The notes under the pieces: model-generated
Databases searched by the model: none
Told to the model about the DNA's origin: nothing
The model's input: only the letters and a program-made list of their open reading frames with translations
Assembly: GCA_910585905.1 (NCBI GenBank)
Contig: CAJUID010000011.1
Span: forward strand, 1 to 64,000
Reading direction: 5' to 3'
DNA: 64,000 nucleotides
From: an uncultured Lachnospiraceae bacterium
Lineage (GTDB): Bacteria; Bacillota; Clostridia; Lachnospirales; Lachnospiraceae
In this document: piece after piece, positions 27,287 through 35,690 of the stretch
How the letters are laid out: the number at the start of each line of letters is the position of its first letter
How positions within the stretch are numbered: the first letter of the stretch is position 1
Made by a program: the position numbers and the translations under genes

Positions 27287-29620
27287 CTACTGATAAGAGG
27301 TTTGATTTGTTTTTAGTATTTTGTTGTTAGCATAGATGTCAATAATAGAATATTTTGGAAAACTGGTATAATCGAGTATTGGGGAAGTTGTGATTGTTGA
27401 TGTAAGCAAAGTGCCGCTTGAATTATAGATTGCAATTACACAATTAGGGTAAGTCTGGCATCGGCGGACAAAATCTTGTGTTACATTATGAGATTTTTGA
27501 TAGGAAATAGAAATGGTATCTAAATAAAAGTTAGGTGGGATAGAAGGGATAAAGTTTTTTAGGCAGTGGATGCGGGATAATGGTGTTAAGGAATGTTCCG
27601 CATCCACTTTTGTAGGAAAAATTGTCTGTTTTGTAGTGTGAAATGAGACATATTCTTGTGCTGCAATTGTACCAGAAGAAGGAATTAAAATATAATCAGT
27701 GTCTGGAAGAAGATTCTCTAAAAAAAGATTTGCAAGAGAGAATTCATGACTCTTTTTTGTAAATTGTTCTGTTGAAACGTTTTGAAGAAAAAAATAGTGA
27801 TTGCTGACTTTTTGATATAGTTGAAAAGATGCAATATCAGATACTCTACTTTCAAAATTACCATAAGCTAAGATTCGTGCATACTGTGGCTTTTGAAGCG
27901 TTACTTCTTTTAGAGATATTGCATGTTTTGTAATATTACAAGTAATAAAATTAGATTTGGATAATATGTTATTCTCCTCAGAAAGTGCTTTGATACATAG
28001 ATAATATGTGCCATCAGGTAGGGCAGTTGGAAGTAATAGGGATGGGATGACGATTTGATTTCCAAATTCCCGAAATTGTTCTTTTGATATAGTTAGTTCA
28101 TAAAAGGATTCTTTTCTATCAGGATGAAAAAATTGTAAGGATAAAGAACGATAAATGGAGGGCGGAGTATCACTAATTATCGAGAGATTTTTAATGGAAG
28201 TCAGTGGGCATGGTTCTAGCTTAATATGCAAAAGGGCACGGTTAGTTAGTATATTGGAAAAAGAAAATATAATTTTTTTTGTAAGATAACTAGAATGCGG
28301 TTGTTCTAGAGAAAAATTTTTAATATAAATGGCGTAAGTTTTGTTGCAATTAAGAATCGTTTTGGCAAGCACATTTTTATTAGTGACTGGTGGTTTTTGG
28401 TTAGAAGAATAAGTAAGTGTGGTTTGTTCTTCAAAAATTAAGCCGGAATAGGGGTTAGCCGGAACAGAGGAAGTATTACTAAGGAGAAGTTTTCCAGTGG
28501 AATCTGTAGTGCCGGAATAAAGAATATCGTCCTTAGAAAAAGAATCTGTTTTGTGATTATTTGGCTTGGTCTCTTTTTCTTCTAGAAGATAAATAGATGT
28601 GTTAGGAATGGGAATATCTTGTTTATCAGTAACAAAAAATTCAATTGCAATATCTGTATCTTTCTCGGAACGTAAAATAATATTTTCGCAGGTCGTTCCT
28701 TTTGGGGAAATGATAGGGTTTTGAATGGTGCATTTTTGGAAACCGGATTTTTCTACTGTCAGGCAATCAGAGCCTGAAATGTTTTTGAAAAGATAATGCC
28801 CATTTTTGTCAGTATAGCTTTTTTTTATGGTAATATCTCCTTTTTTTAAGGTAACGAGAGCATTTTTCACACAGTTACCATTTGTATAAAAGACAAAGCC
28901 AGAAAGGGTATTTTTGGTCAGTCGTTCCTGATAGGTTAGGGATAACTTTTTAGAAAAACGTTTCGATTCTAATATATAAGTTCCATCCATAGAAAAGTTG
29001 CCGGGACAGAGTTTTGCTTGGCTGAAAGTATTTAAAGTATAAATGATTTCTTGCCCGTTATCAGAAAGTTTGGTAAAAGATGCAGTTAGCTTTGGGCTTT
29101 TCTTTCCCTTTGGATAGATTGAAAGTTTATCTGTATTTATTTCCTTTTCTAAAAGAATTCGGCTGCAGGAAAGCGTAATGGTAAAGTTCCATGGGTTGAT
29201 AGTTTTTTTTACCTTGAAAGTAGCGTTTGGAAGTATTTTTTTCTTTTCTTGAATGGTGACCTGGTTCTTTAATATTTTTATTATTTTATTCTTTTTGTTG
29301 TAGACTATTGCTTTAACAGTTAGTATTCCGGTTTTTTTAGGGGTTAGAATACCAGTATTTTTTTCAATTGATGCAAGAGAGGAATTGGACAAAAAGAATT
29401 TGGCATAATTTGTTTTGTTCATATTTTTTAATTGGTATTTTACTTTTTTGCCAACCGTAAGGTTACGATAAGTTTTGGTAAACGAAATAGGTGCAGCGGC
29501 TTGTACTTTTTTTATAGAGAAGTGCAAAGGTGAAAAATTGGTTAGAAAAGCCGCAGTTATAAATGTTAAAAAAATAAACATATAACTGAACTTTGTAATT
29601 TTACTATTAAATAATGTCAT
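27287..29620 (-). CDS. Large secreted protein with Ig-like and carboxypeptidase-regulatory-like domains
   Basis: 777 aa. The N-terminus has a signal peptide (basic KITKF, hydrophobic FIFLTFITAAFLTNF, probable cleavage near VQAAA). An Ig-like/Big_2-type segment follows (about 45-130, KYQLKNMNKTNYAKFFLSNSSLASIEKNTGILTPKKTG). Near 235-310 comes a CarboxypepD_reg-like fold (LSGFVFYTNGNCVKNALVTLKKG, SYTDKNGHYLFKNI) and then a second with GTTDSTGKLLLSN. The rest is beta-rich and unassigned. ATG at 29620 has GGAGGA upstream. It is the last gene of the kinase locus. A surface or adhesive role is inferred from architecture. Confidence 0.75.
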   Translation of the reverse strand: MTLFNSKITKFSYMFIFLTFITAAFLTNFSPLHFSIKKVQAAAPISFTKTYRNLTVGKKVKYQLKNMNKTNYAKFFLSNSSLASIEKNTGILTPKKTGILTVKAIVYNKKNKIIKILKNQVTIQEKKKILPNATFKVKKTINPWNFTITLSCSRILLEKEINTDKLSIYPKGKKSPKLTASFTKLSDNGQEIIYTLNTFSQAKLCPGNFSMDGTYILESKRFSKKLSLTYQERLTKNTLSGFVFYTNGNCVKNALVTLKKGDITIKKSYTDKNGHYLFKNISGSDCLTVEKSGFQKCTIQNPIISPKGTTCENIILRSEKDTDIAIEFFVTDKQDIPIPNTSIYLLEEKETKPNNHKTDSFSKDDILYSGTTDSTGKLLLSNTSSVPANPYSGLIFEEQTTLTYSSNQKPPVTNKNVLAKTILNCNKTYAIYIKNFSLEQPHSSYLTKKIIFSFSNILTNRALLHIKLEPCPLTSIKNLSIISDTPPSIYRSLSLQFFHPDRKESFYELTISKEQFREFGNQIVIPSLLLPTALPDGTYYLCIKALSEENNILSKSNFITCNITKHAISLKEVTLQKPQYARILAYGNFESRVSDIASFQLYQKVSNHYFFLQNVSTEQFTKKSHEFSLANLFLENLLPDTDYILIPSSGTIAAQEYVSFHTTKQTIFPTKVDAEHSLTPLSRIHCLKNFIPSIPPNFYLDTISISYQKSHNVTQDFVRRCQTYPNCVIAIYNSSGTLLTSTITTSPILDYTSFPKYSIIDIYANNKILKTNQTSYQ

Positions 29621-29629
29621 AATATTCCT

Positions 29630-29785
29630 CCATTCCGAGAACGTATTTTGTTCGAGGAACCGCAAGAGAAATCTGCGAATGCAGTTTCTCTTGTCGGATA
29701 AGGGCTTATTTGTGACGTTCTCGGCACAAATAGCCTTGTGAAAAATTGGCATATCAATGCAATTTTTCACAATAGACCCTCCATT
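29630..29785 (-). other. Highly structured intergenic region
   Basis: On the minus strand, between the kinase stop codon and the secreted-protein ribosome site, successive stems can be drawn. They are TTGTGAAAAATTG/CAATTTTTCACAA, GGCTATTTGTG/CACAAATAAGCC, CAAGAGAAA/TTTCTCTTG, and CCGAGAACG/CGTTCTCGG. This may be a cis-acting RNA leader or a palindromic repeat. Confidence 0.5.
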
Positions 29786-29799
29786 TTATATGTTATGAA

Positions 29800-31401
29800 T
29801 TAATAAAATATTGTACACTCTGGCAATTTTTTTTGAAGTGTTAGAATTGTTTTTTCTGAAATATTTGTATTGGTTAAAATAAGATAATGAAGGTTTTTCA
29901 GAGATGAAATCACTGAGATATCTTTTAGGTTTTGGTTATGGGATAAGTCAAGTGCTTTAAGTGATTTAAGGTGGGTAAGACATGATAAATCAGTTAAACG
30001 GTTTTTGGATATTACAAGGACTTCTAAGTTACTAAGATTTGTTATCCCTTTTAAAGACGTAATCTGATTGTCACTTAGATAAAGTTCTTTTAGGGAGTAA
30101 AGCGAAGCAAATATGTTACAGTTGGAAATCCGGCACTGATTGGCAAAAAGAATCTGTAATGTGTGATACTTTTTAGAGTTTTTTTTAAGTATATTGCTGC
30201 CTTCAGTATTTCCAGAAATATCTAATATTGGTTTTCCTTTTTTCTCAATTGGTATCATTGTACTTTTTGGCAATGGAAAAATCGTTGGTGTAGGCAGCAT
30301 ATTCTTAAGTTGTGGAGATTCCGTGACAGGGATGATTAGTTGTTCTGATTGGAAAGTAATCTGGTTACTTTTGGCTTTATTACTTATTACTAAATAGTGA
30401 TATAGAGAAAATAAAAATAGAAAACTGCAGAAAATAAATAGGCTATATAGGGGAATTTTCTTACTATTTTTATGAGAAAAGGATAATTTGAAAAAGGCAG
30501 TTTTTGAAACAGAGACATTTTCTATATCACATTCAGGAGTATTTTCCCATAGAAAGTTCTGTTTGTCATTAGCAGGCTCTATCAATAGGTTGTATTTCTG
30601 GAAATCTCTGTGATTATTACATTTCATTAATATTTGTTCTAATTCTTCTAAAAATTCTTTTATAGTATTTGAGTGGATAGATGAGGGGCGTTTCATCCAT
30701 TTTAATAAAACTGCATTTAATTCGCTAATTGCCGGATTAGGGGCTATTACGTTTTGATCTGGTAATTTTCCATTATTAAATAAAACATAAATGGACAGTG
30801 AAAGATTGTAACAGTCATTCCAATAAGAAATAGTGGGTATCTCTTCCTTATTTGGAGGGGCAAATGTGGAGGTTGTTCCAGTCCGAAGGAAATGGCAAAA
30901 GAAAAGTGCCTGATATCTTTTTGCAGGAACTGCAGAGGAAAAGTCTCCTAGATAAAAATGTTCCTCTTGATCTACAAAGATATTGCTAGGTGTAAGGTCT
31001 AGGTGAAGGATATTGTGTTTATGAAGGGATACTACGGAGTTTCCTATAGTACGGATAAGGGTACATAAAGTGGTGCAGGAGACTGAATTTGTTGATAGAA
31101 CCTCAGTTAGTGTCTTTAATTGTGGATATAAAAAATAGACAAAATATGGATCTGTAAATGTTTGAATAGGCAGCAGCAGAGATGTGTCTGTAATATCAAA
31201 TATCTTTTGGTAGAAAACTTTATTATAGTATTTTTTGTCTAGAATTTTCAAAACAAATAGACTGCCTGTTTTTTTAAAATGGACATTAAGAATAATATTA
31301 TGTTGATTTGCAGTAAGTAGATTAGTAACTTCATAACAATCTTTCATTTCTTTGGGCAGCAGGCTGTTTAGCGATGTTTGTGAAAAAAGTGTATGTTTCA
31401 T
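29800..31401 (-). CDS. Membrane Ser/Thr protein kinase-like protein with extracytoplasmic leucine-rich repeats
   Basis: 533 aa. Residues about 20-260 form a eukaryotic-type kinase fold: ATP-binding Lys in FVLKIL (K52), catalytic loop HLDLTPSN (D135, N140) and a metal-binding DFS (D153) where DFG is usual. There is no clear glycine-rich loop. One transmembrane helix (about 316-338, PLYSLFIFCSFLFLFSLYHYLV) follows a linker. A proline-rich spacer precedes leucine-rich repeats (about 415-533, LKELYLSDNQITSLKGITNLSNL and following units). This is the PrkC-like layout with LRR in place of PASTA domains. It lies between two secreted-protein genes on the same strand. Activity is uncertain. Confidence 0.8.
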   Translation of the reverse strand: MKHTLFSQTSLNSLLPKEMKDCYEVTNLLTANQHNIILNVHFKKTGSLFVLKILDKKYYNKVFYQKIFDITDTSLLLPIQTFTDPYFVYFLYPQLKTLTEVLSTNSVSCTTLCTLIRTIGNSVVSLHKHNILHLDLTPSNIFVDQEEHFYLGDFSSAVPAKRYQALFFCHFLRTGTTSTFAPPNKEEIPTISYWNDCYNLSLSIYVLFNNGKLPDQNVIAPNPAISELNAVLLKWMKRPSSIHSNTIKEFLEELEQILMKCNNHRDFQKYNLLIEPANDKQNFLWENTPECDIENVSVSKTAFFKLSFSHKNSKKIPLYSLFIFCSFLFLFSLYHYLVISNKAKSNQITFQSEQLIIPVTESPQLKNMLPTPTIFPLPKSTMIPIEKKGKPILDISGNTEGSNILKKNSKKYHTLQILFANQCRISNCNIFASLYSLKELYLSDNQITSLKGITNLSNLEVLVISKNRLTDLSCLTHLKSLKALDLSHNQNLKDISVISSLKNLHYLILTNTNISEKTILTLQKKLPECTIFY

Positions 31402-31439
31402 TGTTATTTTAAGAAGCTGTTTAGAACGAGGCAGGCAGC

Positions 31440-32429
31440 TTATTTCCTTTCTATCACCTTTACAAAACAGGAGCTTGAGTTATTGGGGTGATTTTTTTGT
31501 TTTATATAGATTATAGTGATTCCTTCTCTTCGAGCAGTTATTTTTCCATCTGATATTGTTGCAACAAGGGGATTGCTGCTAAGCCAGATGATATTTGAAG
31601 AGTTTGTTTTAGGTGTGATGGTAAGATTTTGCACAGATTTTGGGTACATTTTAATAAATTGTGGATGAAGCGTAACTTTCTTTTCATTCTTTGTGGATAA
31701 CTTTTTTTTGATTTTGTTTTTATTTAAATCAGGGTGATATGTGGCTTTGAAATGTTGCGATTTATTTTCTAGTGATTGTGCTGCATTTTGTTTTATTGGA
31801 TTTGGAGTGGTGTGATAATTTATTTTTGGTGTCGGAGTTGAGGTTCTAAGTTCAGTTTTATTTTGTTTTTGTCTTGGGTTAGGAATTAGAATGGTACTTG
31901 GTAAGGATTTCTTTTTGCATACTGATTTGTGGTTACTTTTTTTGACTGATTGTTTGGGTTGATAGCTGTTATTTTTTTGATTTGATACAAGTATCTGTAG
32001 AGAGCATGATTTGGAAGATTGATTGGTTAGTTGTAGAAATATTCTTTCACTATTTTTAAAAGTACCAACAGGCAGAGATAAGATTTTGCTTTCCTTTTTT
32101 GATTGGGTGTGGAATGATATATTTTTTCCGGTATCAGAGAATAAGCGTATTTTTAAGTTGCGAAGAGAGACGGACGTAATCTGAAAATAGGCATTTTTCT
32201 GAATAGAAGTGTAATAATATCTGTTGTCATGTGCTGCAATATGCTCCTGATAGGTTGTCTCAGTACAAAGTTGAAGTGCATTGGAGAAAGTATTATGTTC
32301 GCTTTCTGCAGCAAGTGCCTTTGTTGAGAAACTGTGAAATAAAATATTATTTTGTCCAGGACGGAGAAATAGATATAGAATACAGGCAATACTTAATAAT
32401 ATTGCAAAAATGGAATGAATAACTTTCAT
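31440..32429 (-). CDS. Secreted or anchored protein with C-terminal Ig-like (Big_2) domain
   Basis: 329 aa. An N-terminal hydrophobic segment (VIHSIFAILLSIACILYLFL) acts as a signal or anchor. A beta-rich domain lies at about 30-150. A low-complexity Lys/Pro/Thr/Asn linker follows (about 150-250). A C-terminal Ig-like group 2 domain (about 250-329) has IIWLSSNPLVATISDGKITARREGITIIYI. ATG at 32429 has AAAGGAA upstream; an earlier ATG at 32471 does not. It ends 38 nt before the kinase gene and is probably the first gene of that operon. Confidence 0.7.
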   Translation of the reverse strand: MKVIHSIFAILLSIACILYLFLRPGQNNILFHSFSTKALAAESEHNTFSNALQLCTETTYQEHIAAHDNRYYYTSIQKNAYFQITSVSLRNLKIRLFSDTGKNISFHTQSKKESKILSLPVGTFKNSERIFLQLTNQSSKSCSLQILVSNQKNNSYQPKQSVKKSNHKSVCKKKSLPSTILIPNPRQKQNKTELRTSTPTPKINYHTTPNPIKQNAAQSLENKSQHFKATYHPDLNKNKIKKKLSTKNEKKVTLHPQFIKMYPKSVQNLTITPKTNSSNIIWLSSNPLVATISDGKITARREGITIIYIKQKNHPNNSSSCFVKVIERK

Positions 32430-32624
32430 AAAATTCCTTTCTCCACTTTCAAATCCATTGCTACTATTCATGGTAACAATCTATTGTTATTATAACGAAG
32501 GCATCAAAAAAATACTATTGACAAAATACCAAAAAAGAATGTTTTCTAAAATACATATGTTATACAAAATACACAAAAGGGAAAGAGGGCATCTCTGTAT
32601 AAAATTATGGTATAGTCTTAGGGG

Positions 32625-32834
32625 CTATGCCGTTTTTTCTTTGTCTGAATGCTTCTGTTTCAAGCGTTTTTGAAACATTTCTTCAAATTCTTCAGCAGAT
32701 GGAGTATTGATAATACTGATACTACTATAGTAAATATCAATCAGATATATGGTCTTTCCATCTATGATCTATTTTTTAGATACCATAATGTAATCAATAG
32801 GAAAAACATCATATAGGTAAAAGAATATAGGCAT
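32625..32834 (-). pseudogene. Decayed open frame, origin unknown
   Basis: On the minus strand a frame runs MPIFFYLYDVFPIDYIMVSKK, a stop (TAG), then DGKTIYLIDIYYSSISIIN and an acidic/basic C-terminal helix ending KQKHSDKEKTA. The continuous coding texture on both sides of one stop suggests a broken small gene, but I cannot name the family. It lies in the 530-nt gap before the plus-strand hypothetical gene. Confidence 0.35.
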
Positions 32835-32962
32835 TTATGATAGAAAATGATGGACAACTGAAAATTATTAATATGCTTGATTGCAAATAAAAAAGTAAAT
32901 GCTGTTGCCCTAAGCACTAAAAGGAGGTGCAGCCAATGTAATTAGAAAAGGTGTAGGGCTGT

Positions 32963-33343
32963 ATGGCAGTGAAAGGTGATGGGATATGGAGTATGTCAAC
33001 ACAACTGAGAAATTACATACAATGTATCAAGGCAGAGGAAAGTGAGAGATTATCCATGCAGGAAGTATACAAATATGGAAATGCAGTTGTAATCATTAGC
33101 GATGAATGTTGTGTTACTAGCCAGAAAGAAATAGACGCAATTATAGAAAGCTATACAGCTACTGTGGCACGGGAAATGGCAAGAATAAGAAAACAAAAGG
33201 ATGAAAAATTGCTGTGCAATGCAGAAGATAACGGTGCAGGCGAGCGGCGTGAAAAAGGTGATGGCGGCTGCGACAAAAAAAGCATCAAAGTTTCCAGAGA
33301 GGTAAAGCAGACGAAGGATTCCGAGGTAGAAATGATACTGTAA
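32963..33343 (+). CDS. Hypothetical protein, 126 aa
   Basis: Not recognised. The N-terminal half (LRNYIQCIKAEESERLSMQEVYKYGNAVVIISDECC) looks folded; the C-terminal half is highly charged and lysine-rich. The start is uncertain: ATG at 32963 has weak ribosome signals, and an ATG at 32993 follows GGAG closely. An AGGAGGTG at 32921-32928 precedes an ATG followed at once by a stop. It sits in a region of small genes and repeats that resembles decayed mobile DNA. Confidence 0.5.
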   Translation: MAVKGDGIWSMSTQLRNYIQCIKAEESERLSMQEVYKYGNAVVIISDECCVTSQKEIDAIIESYTATVAREMARIRKQKDEKLLCNAEDNGAGERREKGDGGCDKKSIKVSREVKQTKDSEVEMIL

Positions 33344-33380
33344 GGCACAAGGGCGGGCTACATTATGTAAACAGGACACA

Positions 33381-33548
33381 TTATTTGTCCTGTTTAGCAT
33401 TCGGGGGATAACCATTACCTTGGATGTCTGTAGAGATTTCTTCAAGGTGTTCATTCTTGGTCTTATGTTCTTTCTTCAAAGTAGTGCTGCCTTCCCAGAC
33501 ACCTTTTGGGGCTGTGTGGATTGGCTTGTCTTTTTCTGCCTGCTTCAT
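33381..33548 (-). CDS. Small hydrophilic hypothetical protein
   Basis: 55 aa, no membrane segment and no cysteines, rich in Lys, Glu, Thr and Pro. GGAGG lies 8-9 nt upstream of ATG at 33548, supporting real translation; the frame continues upstream only into a repeat. It runs convergent to the 126-aa gene. Function unknown. Confidence 0.55.
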   Translation of the reverse strand: MKQAEKDKPIHTAPKGVWEGSTTLKKEHKTKNEHLEEISTDIQGNGYPPNAKQDK

Positions 33549-33564
33549 AAATAGTACCTCCAGA

Positions 33565-33708
33565 TTTATTCCCGCGAAGCAACGAGCCAAGCGCGAGCTT
33601 GCTCGCATTTGGCGACTGCCGCGAGGGTCAAATACCCCGCCCCTCTGGGGCGAACTTGCTAAAAAGAAGCTAAGTCATGCCCCGTTGCTTGCAGCGGGGT
33701 ATTTGACT
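33565..33708 (+). repeat. Dispersed intergenic repeat, full copy 5
   Basis: 144 bp identical to 25661-25804 in the same orientation, 7,904 bp away. It directly abuts the ribosome site of the 55-aa gene on the opposite strand. Confidence 0.9.
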
Positions 33709-33848
33709 TTAAGGATAGGGTAACCAGAATACAAAAAAATATGTGAAATAAGCAGAAGTTGGGAAATATCAAAATGAGGGTTAAAAAATGTACAAAGAGA
33801 ATTAAGTAATAGAGTGAGTCAAAATGGCCAGTGCAATCGACAAAAAGA

Positions 33849-34127
33849 TTATTTAGGCTTCATGAACCATCGGTTCTCATTTGGGAAGAAGGTAAGGTTT
33901 ACTTCCCGGATATACCCATCCAGTTCGGCCGTGCATTCAAAGTGGAATGCGTTATATTTCTTTTCGCACCAGTGTACGGACATAACCTTAATGGTCTTTT
34001 CATCAAACTGGAAATAAAGGGGCTGCACGCCGCCTTTTGTGCTAAAGGATGCGATAACAGGGACAATATAATTTGGTTCTTTGTCTATATCAAAGGAATG
34101 CTCTTTGGGTGGTACATAGAATGGCAT
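33849..34127 (-). CDS. Hypothetical protein, 92 aa
   Basis: Starts at ATG 34127 with AAAGGAG upstream; the frame extends 22 codons further without a site. The sequence (MPFYVPPKEHSFDIDKEP, YFQFDEKTIKVMSVHWCEKKYNAFHFEC) is a soluble mixed alpha/beta protein with two cysteines. I do not recognise the family. Its neighbours are repeats and remnants. Confidence 0.55.
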   Translation of the reverse strand: MPFYVPPKEHSFDIDKEPNYIVPVIASFSTKGGVQPLYFQFDEKTIKVMSVHWCEKKYNAFHFECTAELDGYIREVNLTFFPNENRWFMKPK

Positions 34128-34264
34128 GACAGATACTCCTTTCTGGGTGGTAATTAGATTATAAGAAAATATGTTCGGATAATCAACGGACAAAATATGG
34201 AAAAGGAGTTTGGAATATGCGATATTGAACTATACAACAACTGTATCAAGTATATGTTTCTCAG

Positions 34265-34440
34265 ATTTTATTCCTGCGGAGCAACGAGCCAAACGCAATG
34301 TTTACAAGGAACTGAAAGTTCCTTTGTATTTGACGACTGCGCGCAGGTTGCTGAACATCCGGTGGATGCTCGTTTAGCAACGACCGAAGCGGAACGGAGA
34401 CCTAATACCCCGCCATTTGGGGCGGAACTTGCCAAGGAAC
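34265..34440 (+). repeat. Dispersed intergenic repeat, copy 6 (long variant)
   Basis: Head TTTTATTCCTGCGGAGCAACGAGCC, middle AAGGAACTGAAAGTTCC hairpin, GACGACTGCGCGCAGG, an extra segment with GTTGCTGAACATCC and GTTTAGCAACG, then TACCCCGCCATTTGGGGCGG. It is a family member with about 40 bp of additional hairpin sequence. Confidence 0.75.
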
Positions 34441-34588
34441 CGAATGGTTCCTTTGGAGAAAGAAAAAGTGGCAAAGTGCAGGACGAGAAAAGAGTGGCGA
34501 CCATGTGTAAGATTATGAAAGATATGAGAAATGAAGCGGCATTAAATAAGGAAATAAAAGTTAATTAAATTGTATATAACATCTATAA

Positions 34589-35026
34589 CCGTATGAGTGG
34601 GGTTATACCTATAGTGAACCGCAGGCTGTCGCGCCAATCAATAAGGTTCGTCAAGTAGTGGAATATGCAGTTACGGAAATTCCTGTTAATAAAATAAATC
34701 TTGGCATTCCAAATTATGGGTATGATTGGCCATTGCCATATGAGAAAGGTGTTACGAAAGCGAGTACAATTGGTAATGTTCAGGCAGTTCAGTTGGCAAT
34801 TGAACATGGAGTGGTAATCGGTTTTGATGAGACAGCTCAATCGCCATATTTTACGTATATTGAAAATGGAGTAGAGCATGAGGTCTGGTTTGAAGATGTA
34901 AGAAGTATGCAGGCAAAATTTAACTTGGTCAAAGAATTTTCTCTTCGTGGAATGGGATATTGGCAGTTGATGCGTCTTTTTTTGGCAAATTGGATTTTAT
35001 TAGATGAGGAATTTGATATCTTGTAA
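34589..35026 (+). pseudogene. 5'-truncated GH18 spore cortex/peptidoglycan hydrolase remnant
   Basis: The frame reads YEWGYTYSEPQAVAPINKVR, then NKINLGIPNYGYDWPLPYEKG, WFEDVRSMQAKFNLVKEF, GMGYWQLMRLF and a natural-looking end LLDEEFDIL. These match the C-terminal half of SleL/YaaH-type GH18 enzymes acting on spore cortex. A stop codon (34586-34588) lies just before, and no LysM or catalytic DxxDxE segment is present upstream. The remnant is therefore non-functional and indicates a spore-forming ancestry. Confidence 0.8.
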
Positions 35027-35095
35027 AGATGGCAAAAGGTGTCAAAAGAGCTCTGTTGGTTATTTAAAATATTTATGTTATACTTCTATATAGTT

Positions 35096-35221
35096 TTTTG
35101 ACTTTCCCCGTTTTTTGAAAAGATAGTCTGCAGTTATCGATAGGCAGAGCAAAATTGGTGAATGATATGTGTTATGGATAACTGCAGATTATCCCTTCAT
35201 AAAAAATGGGGAAAGTCAAAA
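35096..35221. mobile_element. MITE with 7-bp target duplication
   Basis: Arms of about 42 bp (35096-35138 and 35177-35221) are nearly perfect inverted repeats with termini TTTTGACTTTCCCC. The flanks are direct repeats TATAGTT at 35089-35095 and 35222-35228. The 126-bp element has no coding frame. The transposase family that moved it cannot be named from here. Confidence 0.8.
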
Positions 35222-35292
35222 TATAGTTTGTAATGACATTCTTAAAAATGATTTTCAGCAAGCGTAAAGCTATTTATTGATATTATTCAATG

Positions 35293-35378
35293 CTATTCAT
35301 CCCATTATGCAATAGTTCTGCAACTGTGGCATAGTTCTCTGATTCAGCAGCGTGGATTCTTTATGATGGGATGAATAG
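35293..35378. repeat. 86-bp imperfect inverted repeat
   Basis: CTATTCATCCCATTAT at 35293-35308 mirrors ATGATGGGATGAATAG at 35363-35378 (one mismatch in 16). The loop has TAGTTCTGCAACTGTGGC-type internal pairing. No clear target duplication. Confidence 0.55.
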
Positions 35379-35412
35379 TTTACATAAATGGTTTTGGCAG
35401 ATATCTTTACAA

Positions 35413-35515
35413 TTTATTTCTGCAAAGCAACGAGCCAAACAAGCATGTTTATTCTCGCGTAAGCAACGAGCCAAACGTGGGCTTGCGTGGATTTGGTGCT
35501 GTTAAGTCAAATAAA
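35413..35515 (+). repeat. Dispersed intergenic repeat, copy 7 (double head)
   Basis: Two heads in tandem: TTTCTGCAAAGCAACGAGCC and TTCTCGCGTAAGCAACGAGCC, followed by a shortened hairpin and GTCAAATA. It suggests one copy inserted into, or recombined with, another. The remainder of the 664-nt gap (35027-35690) holds only the two elements above. Confidence 0.7.
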
Positions 35516-35690
35516 AATATATGAGGGGGAAGGGCAGTTTCAATATATACTGGAAAAATTGGCTATTGGTTTTGTTGTGAATAGGGCAAGGAGAAAAAGG
35601 GCAGTGTTTACAATTATGCATGAGAAATATGTAGTTAATTGAAGGCGGAGATATAAACGTGTGTTAAAAATGAGAAAGGCAGTGTGAAAA

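Noticed and set aside
29621..29770. N-terminal extension of the 777-aa secreted protein
   Set aside because: It reads through the hairpin region and would place the signal peptide 50 residues inside; ATG at 29620 has a proper ribosome site.
34197..34568. 123-codon open frame between two hypothetical genes
   Set aside because: Most of it is repeat copy 6; no recognisable product and poor start signals.
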